Of a stretch of DNA of 64,000 nucleotides, positions 42,880 through 54,654 are shown piece by piece. Origin of the DNA: Volutella citrinella (Eukaryota; Ascomycota; Sordariomycetes; Hypocreales; Nectriaceae); the NCBI GenBank assembly GCA_034401135.1, contig JAWZSP010000009.1, positions 2,294,001 to 2,358,000 of the forward strand. Reading direction: 5' to 3'. The notes under the pieces were generated by a model. That model had not been told where the DNA came from. It saw only the letters and a list, made by a program, of their open reading frames with translations, and did no database searches. Position numbers and translations under genes: made by a program. Within the stretch, counting starts at the first letter, position 1; each line of letters opens with the position of its first letter.

Positions 42880-45495
42880 ATGGAAGCTGTGGCCACTGGC
42901 GCCAACGTATTGGCATTCGTGGTCCTCGGGCTGAAAAGCGCCAAGATTATTCACGACACTCTCTCGGCTGTCAATGATGGGCCGGAGATTGTCGGTCAGG
43001 TTGTAAATGATGTTTCACAACTACAAGAAATTCTGGAGACTTTGGCCCAGTCGCGCGTCTCGCAAGGCGACCGAGTCCTCCACAATCATGTCCGCGAGTG
43101 TTCTGAAGCTCTGGAGCGCACGGCCAAGGCCATCTCAACACTTTGTCTTGCACCCGAGGACAGGCGACTAGGTCGATTGTGGAAGCGGATAAAGACTGCT
43201 CTAAGCGAGAAGGAGTTGGCCAGGGTCAGCAGTCAACTCAACCAAAAAGCCACGCTGGTCACACTTCGTCTCAACGTACTCTCTAGGCAAGTAATGAACG
43301 AATGGCTTTGTCGCAAATCAATCTGACCGAATGCAGCAACATGGCACTTGATACAAAGCTTAGAAGTGATCAACTCGCAGCAATGACTCGGACTCTTGAC
43401 ACAAACATACACAACCAGCTAGGATTGCACGCTTCCAGTCTTCTACAGATGCAGCACAAGACTGGGGAGGAGCACGCCCTCTTATTGTCTCGGCTGTCGT
43501 CCCTGGAAATAGCCATGATCACTTCGACCAACAGGATTTCTGGAGAAATATCACAGCATTATGAGCGGGCTATCGGAGCTGGTAGCAAAAGAGGCGTGTC
43601 GCCGGACAAAAGTATCAGGACGCTTCCCGAGACGGGCTCATCTCGAACCAAGGCAACGTTTGAACGGCAGATGTTGGACAGCTTCAGCCAGCTTTGCACC
43701 TTCGCAAATGAAGAACCAAAAACCGTGGACCTGTTTTCAGAGGACCACAAAAAGGCCGATTTCATCGTGGAAAACATTCGTGGATTGTTGGAGTCAGCTC
43801 AAAGACTCCAGACACCTGCTCAGCGAGCAGGGGACAAGAAATGGATTACAACGGAGAGATTTGCCCCGCTCTCGTACCAAATGGGCCTTAAAAGGCTCAC
43901 CAGGTCCTTTGGTAGTAATGGAGTGGTTGTGCTCAACGGAAAAGGTAAATAACTCGCCATGGAGACAGTCTGTGAGGTGGCTAACCACGGACAGAACCCG
44001 GCAGGTTTCGACTTCTGGCGAAGAATCGCGGTCACAACGCCTGGACGCTCGATATGACAAATCTTGACTCGTCGACCCTGATTTTGCAGACACTGAACGC
44101 ATTTGGGACTGGGGAGGAATACGAAAAAGCGTCGACTAAACCCCATAACGCGCACGGCGCTGACTTCGCTCTGTCTCTGACCTTTGTGGCCCGAAATGCA
44201 CACGGACACCACATGATCGTTGTTTCAATGATGCAAAAGCGTATGAAAAGCGGTGGGATCTTGTCATCTTCACACCTTGAAGTAAACAGAGTGCTTCCTG
44301 TGGGCTCCAGAGTATTCAATGTAGTGAGGGACGGCCAATTGAGGGAACTGAAACAGATGCTCCAGAGCGGAGAAGCCTCGATCAGAGACCATGACGAACA
44401 TGGTGCCTCATTGTTGTTCGTTAGTTTTTTCGTCTACCGATGGCTCAACTGAATTGCTGATAAAACATTGTAGTACTCAACACGGCAGCCCGAGATGTGC
44501 AAATACTTGATCGAATGCGGGCTCGACGTGGACCATGTTGCCAGTGCGATTGGTGTCAACAAATATGGATTCAACCGATCGAGAAACTTGTGGTAAGATG
44601 GTTGATCAGACTCGATATTTCTACGGCAACAGTCTAAGCGTATCATAGTATACTGCAGATAGAAAGCCTTGAGCCTAAGCGTTACGGCGACCAGCTTGCC
44701 AAGATCAACAAATGCCGACGAATGCTAATAGAAGCAGGGGCTGATCCAACACTGGATCTGGATGAGGCCTGGGACTCTTTTCATAAGACGATAAACTTTG
44801 CTGGAACTGCTGTAAGTCGACGCTGGAAGATTCTCTGGCCACTCCCCTGTTGTATGTTCACTAATTGGGGAGTACTACAATAGGAGTCCCTGATGCTTAT
44901 ATGGAATCTCGAATTGACCGGAGCATACATTGGTCCTAACAATATTTCGGGCGATGGAGGAACACCACTCCTCCGTCAGTGCTTCGGGGCACGCCGCCTG
45001 TCGAAAAAATTGCTCCAAGAGCTCCTATCTCTTGGTGAGAGTATATTTCAGCGAACAAAGGATGGAAAAACATGTTTGCATCTGGCCATCATGAATGCAA
45101 ACTCCCCGAGTACAAGACACGAGCTGGATGCGATTGTGTTTTTACTATCGCAGGGCGCTAATCCTCGGGCGGTTGACAACCATGGAGTTTCCATCTCTGA
45201 ACTCGCTTACCGCTCAGACTCAACGCATCTTGGAAGTTACAAAGGTGATCTATGGGATGCGGCATTGCATGCCAGTGGCTTTGACATTCTCGAATTTAGG
45301 GAACGATTGGGTGAGAGGGAAGCCCGTTACAGCTCGGCGTACGACCAAGCCTGCTTTGAGAGGCTGTGGTCAGGGCGTGAAGAGGGATGCTCTTACAGGC
45401 ACGATTCCTATATGGATTTCGACTATGGCCTGCCCTTGCGTCGGTGGTACGGAGTGCACTGGCAGACTCGTCCGGCACTGGTGAGCCGCTTTTGA
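42880..45495 (+). CDS. Fungal STAND N-terminal domain plus ankyrin repeats, no NTPase
   Basis: Six exons (42880-43286, 43337-43944, 43995-44419, 44474-44592, 44649-44811, 44884-45495) give 777 residues. The start MEAVATGANVLAFVVLGLKSAK is typical of the fungal N-terminal domain of STAND proteins (helical, about 1-130). A linker (about 140-335) of charged helices contains SLEIAMITSTNRISGEIS. The C-terminal half has ankyrin-like units: VRDGQLRELKQMLQSGEA, PEMCKYLIECGLDVDHV, CRRMLIEAGADPTLDLDEA and LDAIVFLLSQGANPRAVDNHG. No Walker motifs are seen, so it is an NTPase-less relative, possibly a modulator of NLR-like proteins. The first intron is GC-AG (AG|GCAAGT), the only phase that fits. The last exon end is well supported. 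Confidence 0.82.
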
Positions 45496-46890
45496 TGCTC
45501 TAGGTGACAACCACTCGCGTCTATTGACTCCCTTGCCTGAAGGAGTACTTGTGATAGTGCCTCAACAACGTGAGTTAGGATGTGTCTAAAATTATTCAAA
45601 CCGGAAACTCCGGACCAGTAGTAGCTTTACAGTCCTCGTAAATCTCACATCAGCATTGCGTCGAAGAATGAAAGCTGAAGAGTTCGGTCTGTCAATCTGT
45701 CCTCGAACCGCTCAGACACGGAGTCGGGGTAAGAAGCATCTAGTTATGACGACATGGCCCGGTTTTCCAGCCCACAGCCAGGAAATGGTGGCCCAGAGCT
45801 CGCAACCCACCCATCGTTCTGGGTGGCACACGTCAGCTGTACCCCTGTTTGTGCCTCGGCATCGCCAACATCGCCGCGCACGCACATTAGCCCCCTCCGT
45901 ACGTATTGGGAGCGAGTGAGGCCAAAGCCGTTTCTAAGCAGTGGCGGGGAAATGTGGCTGTGGGCGTCAATTGTGTCGTCGGGGCATGGGACCAGCTGAG
46001 GCTAGATGGTCCAGACAAGCCGGAATCGAGACGGAGGCGGACATTTAGAATATTCTCCGGTCGGGAGAGCCTGAATCAAGGAATAGGGTCTACAAGCTGG
46101 GGCTGCATCGCTTAGTCTTGGCAGCGTACAGCAACAACATGTAAGAGGTTCCTTGAAGTTCTCTCGAATTGGGTATCCAGTGGAGCAGCAATGGTGAGCT
46201 TCAGATCTCTACAGCATCTATTTATTCCATTCCACCGCCATTCCACCACAGACAGCACAAGACATTCAGCCCCGGCAGCTGACATTGCCGATGCAACACA
46301 AGCCCGCCACCAATCAGCCTCTTGGCATATCCATTCACATGACGCAACCCCGCATTTCATCGGACTCGATCGGACTCGGCCTCGCCTCGATCCACACCCC
46401 CGCTCCGGCAACCCATGTTCCGCCGGGGCCCCGTGTCTGTTGCGGGGCGTAAGCACTTCGATGCACGAGAAATACTGCCAATTGAGGAAGCATTATTCTT
46501 GCTTTTCAACGTCTTGGCCTGAGGCGGACAACGCAACGGCATGGAGACAATCGGGTGGCGTCGGATCCCTGTGCGTTTCCACTCACGCTAAGCCGGGCAC
46601 CGTCGCCCATTGCGTCCATGCCGCCCGGTTTGCCGGCAGGTTGCGTCGCGTTGGATATTATTGTCTCATAGCCCAGCCGCCACTAGGCAGCCCTTGATTA
46701 GCCACACACTACTGTGTGTACAGCTGCGGCTAAGACGTGCAGCATGTGATGGTGCTGCGCCGTTATATGTACCAGGGCTGGCGCCGTCCACAATTCATCC
46801 CCTTTCGCTACCCCTTCCCGCCACCCCTTCCCTTCAGGCATGCGACGGCTCGTTAAAGATTACTTGCCTTCAGGGTCTGTCAAGGTGAAG
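45496..46890. other. Intergenic region upstream of the P450 gene
   Basis: 1.4 kb without supported genes. GC-rich open frames around 46112-46697 on both strands lack motifs. TTATATGT near 46766 may serve as TATA element for the P450 gene. Confidence 0.45.
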
Positions 46891-48590
46891 ATGGAGCTTT
46901 CCTCACTACTCTTCTCGGCCCTGGCCATATTCGTTGTGGCCTACACGATTGTTTCGATCCACGTCAGTCTTCGTCATAGAGCCAAAGCTAGGGCGTTGGG
47001 ATGCAAGCCACCCGTCAGCGATGGGCAAAGGCGACTGGACCCCTCGGGCATTCTCAGGACAATCGATGCCCACAAGGCGTCGAAGAAGCTGATCTTGCTC
47101 GAATTTCTCGAGGAGCAGCGGAATTTGAACTGCGAGCGGAATGGGCGACCGGTGGGCACAGTCGTCTCGCGCGTGGCATTTTTCCGGGATGCCATTGTGA
47201 CGACAGAGCCTAAGAATATCCAAGCAATCCTTGCCACTCAATTCAAAGACTTTGGTCTGGGACCTAGTAGGCTGGGGAATTTCAAGCCGCTCCTCGGTCA
47301 CGGCATTGTGAGTTCCTCCCATCACAGCGCCAACACTAATTGATAAAGTTGACCCTTGTTAGTTTGCTAGCAACGGCGCCCGATGGCAGCACTCGCGGGC
47401 CCTGCTTCGTCCCCAGTTTGTCCGTAACCAAGTCAGTGACTTGGACCTGGAGGCCACGCATGTCGAGGCCCTGTTCCAAGTCCTCAATCCACACAAAGGC
47501 CCTGACCGCTGGACGGACCTGGTTGACCTACAGCCTCTCTTCTTCCGATTGACTCTCGACACAGCAACCGAGTTTTTGTTCGGAGAGAGCGTCAATAGCC
47601 AGCTGCACAACCTGAACCCCGACTCCCCAGGTGCAAAGGACACGCTCCGCTTCGCCTATGCCTTTGACCGCTCCCAGTACATTATGTCAGTGTGCGGTCG
47701 GTTCGGACCGCACTACTGGATCGGCCATACGCGTGAGTTCAAGGGATTGGTTCAGGAGGTGCATGATTTCGTGAAGCGTTTTGTCAACATTGCACTTCAA
47801 CGTCGAAAGAGTATGGAAAAGACAGCCGCGCAGGACGGCAAGTATGTCTTTCTTCATGCACTGGCGGAGGACACCCAAGATCCCGAAGAACTACGCTCCG
47901 AGATTCTAAACATCTTGCTGGCCGGGCGTGATACCACCGCATCGTTACTCGGATGGTTCTTCTTTGACCTGGCTAAGAAGGAAAACGCACATTATTTCCA
48001 GAAGCTGCGGGCCATCATTCTGGAGGACTTTGGCACGGCCTCGGCGCCAAAGGAGATCACATTCGAGCGGCTCAAGGCGTGTCAGTTTTTGCAGTGGTGT
48101 GTCAATGAGGCACTCCGACTGCACCCTGTTGTACCTTTGAACGCGCGAACCGCCCAGGTCGACACCACCCTTCCCGTGGGTGGCGGTCCTGACGGTCTCT
48201 CACCAGTCTATGTGAAGAAGGGCCAAGATGTGGCATACTCGGTGAGTTGATAGCCGAATCCTGTTTTGTCACAAGGAGCAAAGTATTAACGTACCACAGG
48301 TCCATCTTATGCATCGTCGGACAGACATCTGGGGCCCCGACGCAGGTGAGTTCAGGCCAGATCGATGGAGAGACCGACGCCCAGGATGGGACTATCTCCC
48401 TTTCAACGGAGGCCCTCGAATTTGCATCGGACAACAGTTTGCTCTAACTGAGATATCCTACGTCGTCGTCCGTATGCTCCAGAGGATTGATGGAATCGAT
48501 GGCTCGTCAATGGGTCCCATCAGGCACAACCAGACCCTCACAAACTGCCCCGGCGAAGGCGTCAACGTTCGGCTACACTTTGCGGAATGA
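46891..48590 (+). CDS. Cytochrome P450, CYP52-like (alkane/fatty-acid hydroxylase type)
   Basis: Three exons (46891-47307, 47363-48241, 48300-48590) give 528 residues. There is an N-terminal membrane anchor (LLFSALAIFVVAYTIVSI), so the enzyme sits in the ER membrane. P450 hallmarks are the I-helix AGRDTTASLLGW at about 326, the K-helix EALRLHP and the haem loop FNGGPRICIG with the axial Cys at about 474. GWDYLPFNGGPRICIGQQFAL and HRRTDIWGPDA are the pattern of the CYP52 clan, which performs omega-hydroxylation of n-alkanes and fatty acids; the subfamily is not assignable by eye. An in-frame ATG at 46840 lies 51 bp upstream; 46891 fits the anchor better. The acyl-CoA synthetase gene lies 2.1 kb downstream on the other strand. 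Confidence 0.93.
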
Positions 48591-49307
48591 TGTTGGAGTC
48601 TGGGATAGTGTTGTAAAGTCACAATTGGCTTTCGAGAGCTGTATATAAGAAAACCGAGCGTGATCTTGACGGCACGCACTGGAACAAAGATTGTCATCAA
48701 ATACACAACTACTGTGATTGAACGAGACAACCATTTGCACCCGCTAGTCTATATTCAGTACTAGCATTCAACCTCCTCTGCGGGAATAAAATGCCGCTGC
48801 TAAAAACAGCTCGTCGTAAACCATCCCGAGGGATCGATCCTCCGAATCCTCTGCCGCCGAGCCGCGACGCACAGGCCACAGATGGCCACATCTAGCAACT
48901 AGTATGTTTAGAATCGTAGCGGAAGATGACTGCGACAGTTGTCCATTGGCAGCTTTCGTCCGGTGAGGCCGAGTGTCACGCGAGCAATGCCCGATAACAT
49001 GTCTCTTCGGATGACCCAGAACTCGCTTGTAATAGGCCGCGAACTCTCCAGGGGTCCGACAGGAATGAGATTAACCACCCTACCGGGCGATGGACCCACG
49101 GCGACTGTCACTTATGCTGACGATTGGTCCCCAGGCGAGGGTCCTTTAATACCCGTTGATGCCTTGTCGCACCTTACTCTTCCAGCACTCTCGCTGTACA
49201 ATGATATAGCCCGTCATTTTCCAGTGGCCTGTCCAGTCTGCGGCCTTATTCGACATTTCCACGCCGTGACGAGGCCCGAAGTTGCCCGCTTCCAACGAGC
49301 CGAATAA
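48591..49307. other. Intergenic region between P450 and metalloprotease genes
   Basis: 717 bp. A plus-strand frame (48939-49307) runs up to the protease ATG without family motifs; probably promoter and leader sequence. Confidence 0.45.
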
Positions 49308-50516
49308 ATGCAGCTACACCTGGTCCTCTGGCTGCTGGCCACAGTCACCCACGCAGTCACAATCCACGATGTGTGGAAGCTCGACGAGCGATCGTGCGAC
49401 CCGGAGCGAACGAAGATACTGGAACGCGGTTTTGAAGACGCAATGAAAATCGTCGAAAAGGCCACAACCGACTTCAGCACGCTTCAAATATCGGAGCCCA
49501 AAACGGGAGACGGGGAGATCAAAGAGTGGCAGCGAGTACAGCGCAACTTCATTTCAACATTGGGCTTTTCACCGCGGACCAAGAAGCTGAGCAGCCTTCT
49601 CGGAGTGAATGAGAACCTCAACCGCGCTAAATGTAGGCATGTTGATTCGAGCGCGATGCAATGGTACTGACACACACAGATGTGGTCGAGCGCATGTCCA
49701 ACGCATTCCAGGGCAAGCAGGTCTTGCCCAAAGGCGGCTACACTGGCAAGGTGGACAAGCCCCTCATCATGTGCAGCTTGATTCCCTTCAAGTGGATTAA
49801 GAGGAGTGAAGCCGATCCACATGATGCAGAGGGAAGGCCGCTGGAAGTAACGAAAAAGGACATCATTGAGCGTCACACCGGCCTTTGGGTCTATGAAGGC
49901 CGCTACCTCCCCTTTGGAAACAAAAATATGTACACCCTGGAGAAGCTGTGTGACGAACAGACACTTGCACTAGCCTTGCCCGAACACGACTTCGTAGTGT
50001 TCTGCGACCTGCTATTTCTGAAACATTGGAAGAGCACAGCGTCCGTCGTCAAGGACAAGGCTTTATTCCCCGCGGGGTACAACATAAACGACGTTTCCTC
50101 GAACTACGTTGCTCCCACGATAATTCATGAGTTTACCCACTTCTACGGCTACTACCCAAGTGACAAGAACAATGAAAAGAACGGTAGGCTCTGGGCACTG
50201 CTTCTATTGCGTGGCGGTTATTGACACTTGAATAGTCATCGATGTCCAGGCGGTAGATGCGCGAGGCCGGCTCCTGTACAAGCACATAGATACAAATGCC
50301 ATTGTGCTGAAAAAGTCTTCAAAGACGATTCCTGTCAATACATGTAAGAGCTACTGCGAAATGATGCATCTTGTGCTAACAGCTACAGACTTCTGGATGT
50401 ATGTCACACAGCTGGCAATTACGGGAACCGACAAGAACGACAAGAACGAAAATCGGGGGCCGTCATTTGCTGTGAGATGCGCTGACAATTATAATTTTTG
50501 GTATTTAATTTCGTGA
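49308..50516 (+). CDS. Secreted HExxH zinc metalloprotease, deuterolysin/M35-like
   Basis: Four exons (49308-49632, 49680-50183, 50236-50343, 50389-50516) give 354 residues. The signal peptide is MQLHLVLWLLATVTHA. The zinc motif HEFTH (about 257-261) is preceded by VAPTIIHEF, as in M35-type (HEMTH) peptidases, whose third ligand is an Asp about a dozen residues later; Asp at YYPSDKN is a candidate. The end RCADNYNFWYLIS recalls the NADSYxxF end-motif of deuterolysins. The region between signal and protease (about 20-150) has no recognisable domain and may be a prodomain. Expected role: extracellular proteolysis. Divergence from standard M35 proteins is considerable, so an orphan subfamily is likely. 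Confidence 0.75.
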
Positions 50517-50703
50517 GTATTTTGCGCAAGTTTTGCCATTTCGAGGACAAGGCTGAACAGACACAGGTTTTTGGACAACTGGGACTGGACGATAGATGGG
50601 TTGGCAAAGCCACTCCCAGGTTAGGTTTTGGCGGTGAGGATAACTACTATTTGCATATTTATCGACTGTTTCGGAAATTTCATTGGCACATTATTGTCGG
50701 ATC

Positions 50704-52715
50704 CTACAGCTTCACCTGCCCTGCGTTCACCTGTTCAAACTCGGCCATTCCAAATGGCACAAAGGTATTGCCCTGTCGCCAATACACCTTGCCAAACTTG
50801 ACCTCGTTGTGAGTATCCGGATCAATGCCCGCATCAACCAATGCCTTCTTCTGGTGCTTGAGCGTCCCAGTTGTCTGATCTCCCAGCTGGGACATGACGC
50901 GCAGGAAGACTGGTCGCGCGTACGCCGGTAGACTCTTGCGGAGATGGGCCGACAGGCTCTCCAGCGTCTCCTCCAGGGGCCGCTCGCCTAGGTAGATTGC
51001 AGCACAACCTGCGCGGCCGTCGTGATGCGGTACTGTGACTCCGTAGACGTTGGCCTCCTGGACATCGGGGTGCTGGCCCATCGTGTGGCTGACCTCGGCG
51101 GTGGAAACGTTTTCGGATTTCCAGCGGAACGTGTCGCCGATGCGATCGACAAAGAAGATGAGGCCCTCCTCGTTCTTGCGGAGGATATCGCCGGTTCGAA
51201 AGAAGATGTCGCCCTTGGTGAAGACGTTGCGGAGGATCTTGGATTCTGTTGCCTTGGAATTGCCGTAGTAGCCCTGGAACCTCGATGACGGGTTATCTGA
51301 AGGAAGTTTGAGAATCATCTCTCCTGGCTCACCGACGGGACACTTCTTGCAGAATCCGGTCTTTGGGTCGCGCAGAGGTGTTTCGTTGTCGGCGTCCAGC
51401 TCAATGAGCGGGGACGAGTACTTGGCCATGAGATTCATCAGAAAACCGTTGCGGCCAATGGCACCAGAGGAAAAGTCATTCTTGCTCAAATTCCACAGCA
51501 TCATGGTGCCCTCGGTGGCTCCGTAGAACTCGCAAATAGTCTCGACTCCGAACCGCGCCTTGAATTTGTCCCATACGTCGGGTCGGAGTCCGTTGCCGAA
51601 GGCCATGCGGACATTGTGCTTGCGGTCAAGGCATTCGCCCGTCACCGGATCGTATTGAGGGGGCGCTGTGAGGAGGTAACGCAGTGTTTCGCCAACATAC
51701 TGGATATGCGTGGCTCCTGATTCGCGCACATCGTTCCAAAACGCCTTGGTTGAGAACTTGCGTCCGATGGCGATGGTGGAACCGGTGCAAACGGAATTGC
51801 AAAAGGCAATGAGGGTTGCTGTGGTGTGGTAGAGTGGCATGGGCTGTTTCGTAGTTGAGTATGGCAAGTAGCAAGATCAACAACTGAGACTCACTGTGTA
51901 GATGATATCATCTGGGGTTGCCCCCATGATTATACCTGGCAGAGTCCCGGCGCCGAAGCATTTACCCCATGTCACCACAGCTGGCTTCGGCATGCCCGTG
52001 GTTCCGGATGTGTAAATGATGATTGCCAAATTTGAGCTCAAATCCTCGTGGCGATCAGCATCGGGGACTCGCACAGGCTGGCCGGCCAGGATCTCGACTT
52101 CTGAATCGGGGCTCAAAACATGGAAGTCGACCCCAGGCAGGGCATCCACGACATCCTGACCGACACAGTCTTGAACGGCTGGGTCAACGACACAGAGCCT
52201 AGTCTTGGACGTCCGGATGCAGTGTGCGAGAGAGGCGCCTGTGAGATTGTAGTTGATGAATGCGGGCTTCGCGCCAATGCTCCAAAGTCCCCACCAGACG
52301 AAGACGAATCTGTCCGAGTTCTGGAAATCCATGGCCACGACCTCCTTGGGTTTGATGCCAAACTTGGCGCGCAGCCAGGTCCCATATCGCAGCGTAATGT
52401 CATAGACTTGGGCATAGGAATATCGCCTGCCCTCGAAGGATATCATGGTGCGACCACCAGTCTTCTTGTCCTTGGCGGCAGCTTCCAAGACGTAAAATAG
52501 GTTCAGGCGGCCCTGCTTCTCGGCCCGTCCGATGTTCATGAGCGTCCTTACGGTGCCGCCCAGCACGAGGAAGTCGTACCAGACGGCGGAGCGCGCATTG
52601 GTGTATGCTAGGCCTGCTGCAAGGGCAGGTCCAGCGATTGCAAGGGGGACTGATTGAGGTCAACAAGAAATTGAGTCAGTCGTGGTGGATGAGGTTGTCT
52701 GTACTCACGCGGCAT
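50704..52715 (-). CDS. Very-long-chain acyl-CoA synthetase / fatty-acid transport protein (FATP, Fat1-like)
   Basis: Three exons (52709-52715, 51895-52649, 50704-51843) give 633 residues. The first exon is only 7 nt (ATGCCGC), a micro-exon. AMP-binding motifs: IIYTSGTTGMPKPAVV (P-loop-like, about 211-226), YGATEG, RTGDIL and DRIGDTFRWKSENVSTAEV, the FATP/VLACS signature that differs from ordinary ACS enzymes. The N-terminal membrane-associated segment is LPLAIAGPALAAGLAYTNAR. It activates long and very-long-chain fatty acids at membranes with ATP and CoA and helps their uptake. Placement beside a CYP52-like P450 fits use of hydrocarbons or fatty acids. It is convergent with the metalloprotease gene. 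Confidence 0.93.
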
Positions 52716-54654
52716 CGTGGTGATTGCAAGGCAAGGCAAGGGAAGTCGGTAGACCGAATGGAATGAATGTGAGGGTGGCGGATGAGAATGCTTTTCCGGC
52801 GGCGCGGCGCTCAGTGATGAATGGAAACCATTGCGCAGCGAGAAAAGAGTCGAACGCTGGGTGTTGAAGTTGTGTTTAGCCGAGGGTTCAGGCCATCGGG
52901 ATGTTTTGAGTCGAATCCCTGGTCTCGTTCTCCGCACCAGCCTGCCTCGGCCTGCCTGGCCTGCCCGTCTTCGATAAGCGAACTCATTTAACTATTCCAG
53001 GGAGAGCAGACGCCGCCTCCGCCACCCACACATGGTCGTCACCAAGGCGGGGCAGCGAGACACGCGCCCCGTCATCACTCGCTAGCCCCCCCCCCCTCCA
53101 ATATATTGGCGGCTTGGCCCCTGGCTTGGGACTTTGGCTTTGGCCTGAGGCATGCGTCAGCTGCTGCATTGTGCAGGCTGTGCGTGTGCCAAGCGTTACG
53201 AGTCGCATTGGGAGACCAAGCCAAGCACATTCACGCCTGTTTTATGCTCTCAGACCGCTTTCGCAACGATACGAAGTTCAAAAATCGCCTACTTAATTGT
53301 CGTGTTGGAGATTCCCCCAAGCCTCTTTCCCGGCGGCTCTGGCCTTGATTAAATTTTTAAGCACAGCCTCGTACTGCCAGCTAGCGCCCTTCATTCTCGT
53401 TGAACTGGCCCATTCTCCCTATGAACCCTCTGGGGCGTATAAATGCTGTGCAAGGGACCCCTACTCGATGCTCTCACGGCAATGCGGGGTTTGGTGGATA
53501 CCCTCAGCGTCATAAACGGGTCATCCTAGGCCTCCTCCTTGAATATCGTTTTCTGTCTCTCGATCCCTCTCTGCGATTCTACGGAGACCTAATTAACAGC
53601 TTCCTTATTAAGCCCTAATCGCAACCGTCAGCCCAGCCACCGCGAGAGTCGATGGAGGCAATAATCTGCCTGATATTTCTCGGTATTGCTACGGCCACGA
53701 TGTGGGGAGCACCAAGCGTGATGATGCGCCAAGTGTTTGAGGGAAGTCTCAGAGTGATCGGCTTACATATGATAGACGGGCATCATGAACATCATAAATC
53801 CCGGGATCATTTCTGCCAGAAGACCTCCCATACCGTGGCTGATAAGAATTACAGCCCGTCGTTTGGCTTCGGGCAACGTTCTCATCGCACCGCAATCGAT
53901 TCCGGTGGAAATGATGGGCTGGACGTGATACTGCTTTCGATGTCACCCATGCCACAGGAGGGTGAACCGTCGCAGAGGCAGGTCGTTCTAGAAACAGTGC
54001 AGATTCTCAATCACATTCAACGTTAGTTCCCAGACCCTGCATGCATTTGGGACCACATCAGCATTCGGCAGAACATCGTCCGAGCAATCCCGCCACAAAA
54101 AAAGGGTCTTCATCAGGCCACTGGCAGCCGTGCACAGCGCCGGGCTCATTTCAGCGTTGCGATTCGTCGTTTATGACAACCCATAGCTTGGGATGAACTT
54201 GATGCACCTTGGACACTCCAGAAAAATATGAGCTTCTTTCCCGGCTGGTATCCCAACGGCTTGCGCATCAATCTATCAAAATGCAGGATGGGACGCGTCG
54301 CTAGTCGTGAGCGCCTAAACTAAAACCAAGTAAAAAAGCAAGCCATGCTGTTCAGGTACCGCTATAGCAGCTCTGACATTGGTCACTGACCCCAGAATCC
54401 CCTTGGAGGCTCCACAGCGCCAGTCGATCATGATCCAGACTCGTTACACCAACCAATTATCCCAGCGCCAAATCGATAGTCCTCCACTAGACTACTCAGC
54501 TCCAGCCTCAATCCAGGCGGCTCAGATTGACAGCAATGGCGCGCAGCCACAGGGCAGGCGGAGAAATAAACAAAAGGGGTCGTTTTTCGCTCTTGGCTTT
54601 GGAGCTTGGGCTTCGCTCTCCATCGTCACTCGTTTTCCATCCCCACTCGTTATC
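52716..54654. other. Divergent intergenic region, acyl-CoA synthetase / mucin-like gene
   Basis: 1.9 kb with a poly-C run near 53087. A minus-strand fragment near 53750-53960 reads LISHGMGGLLAEMIPGF and FMMFMMPVYHM in one frame, without start or flanking domain. Other frames have no motifs. Confidence 0.4.

Noticed and set aside
45656..46697. Several open frames upstream of the P450 gene
   Set aside because: Overlapping frames with no motifs in GC-rich promoter sequence.
53085..53100. Poly-C run
   Set aside because: Simple homopolymer in an intergenic region; no function can be argued.
53749..53960. Minus-strand peptide with LISHGMGGLLAEMIPGF
   Set aside because: Isolated short frame without start, flanking exons or a nameable family.
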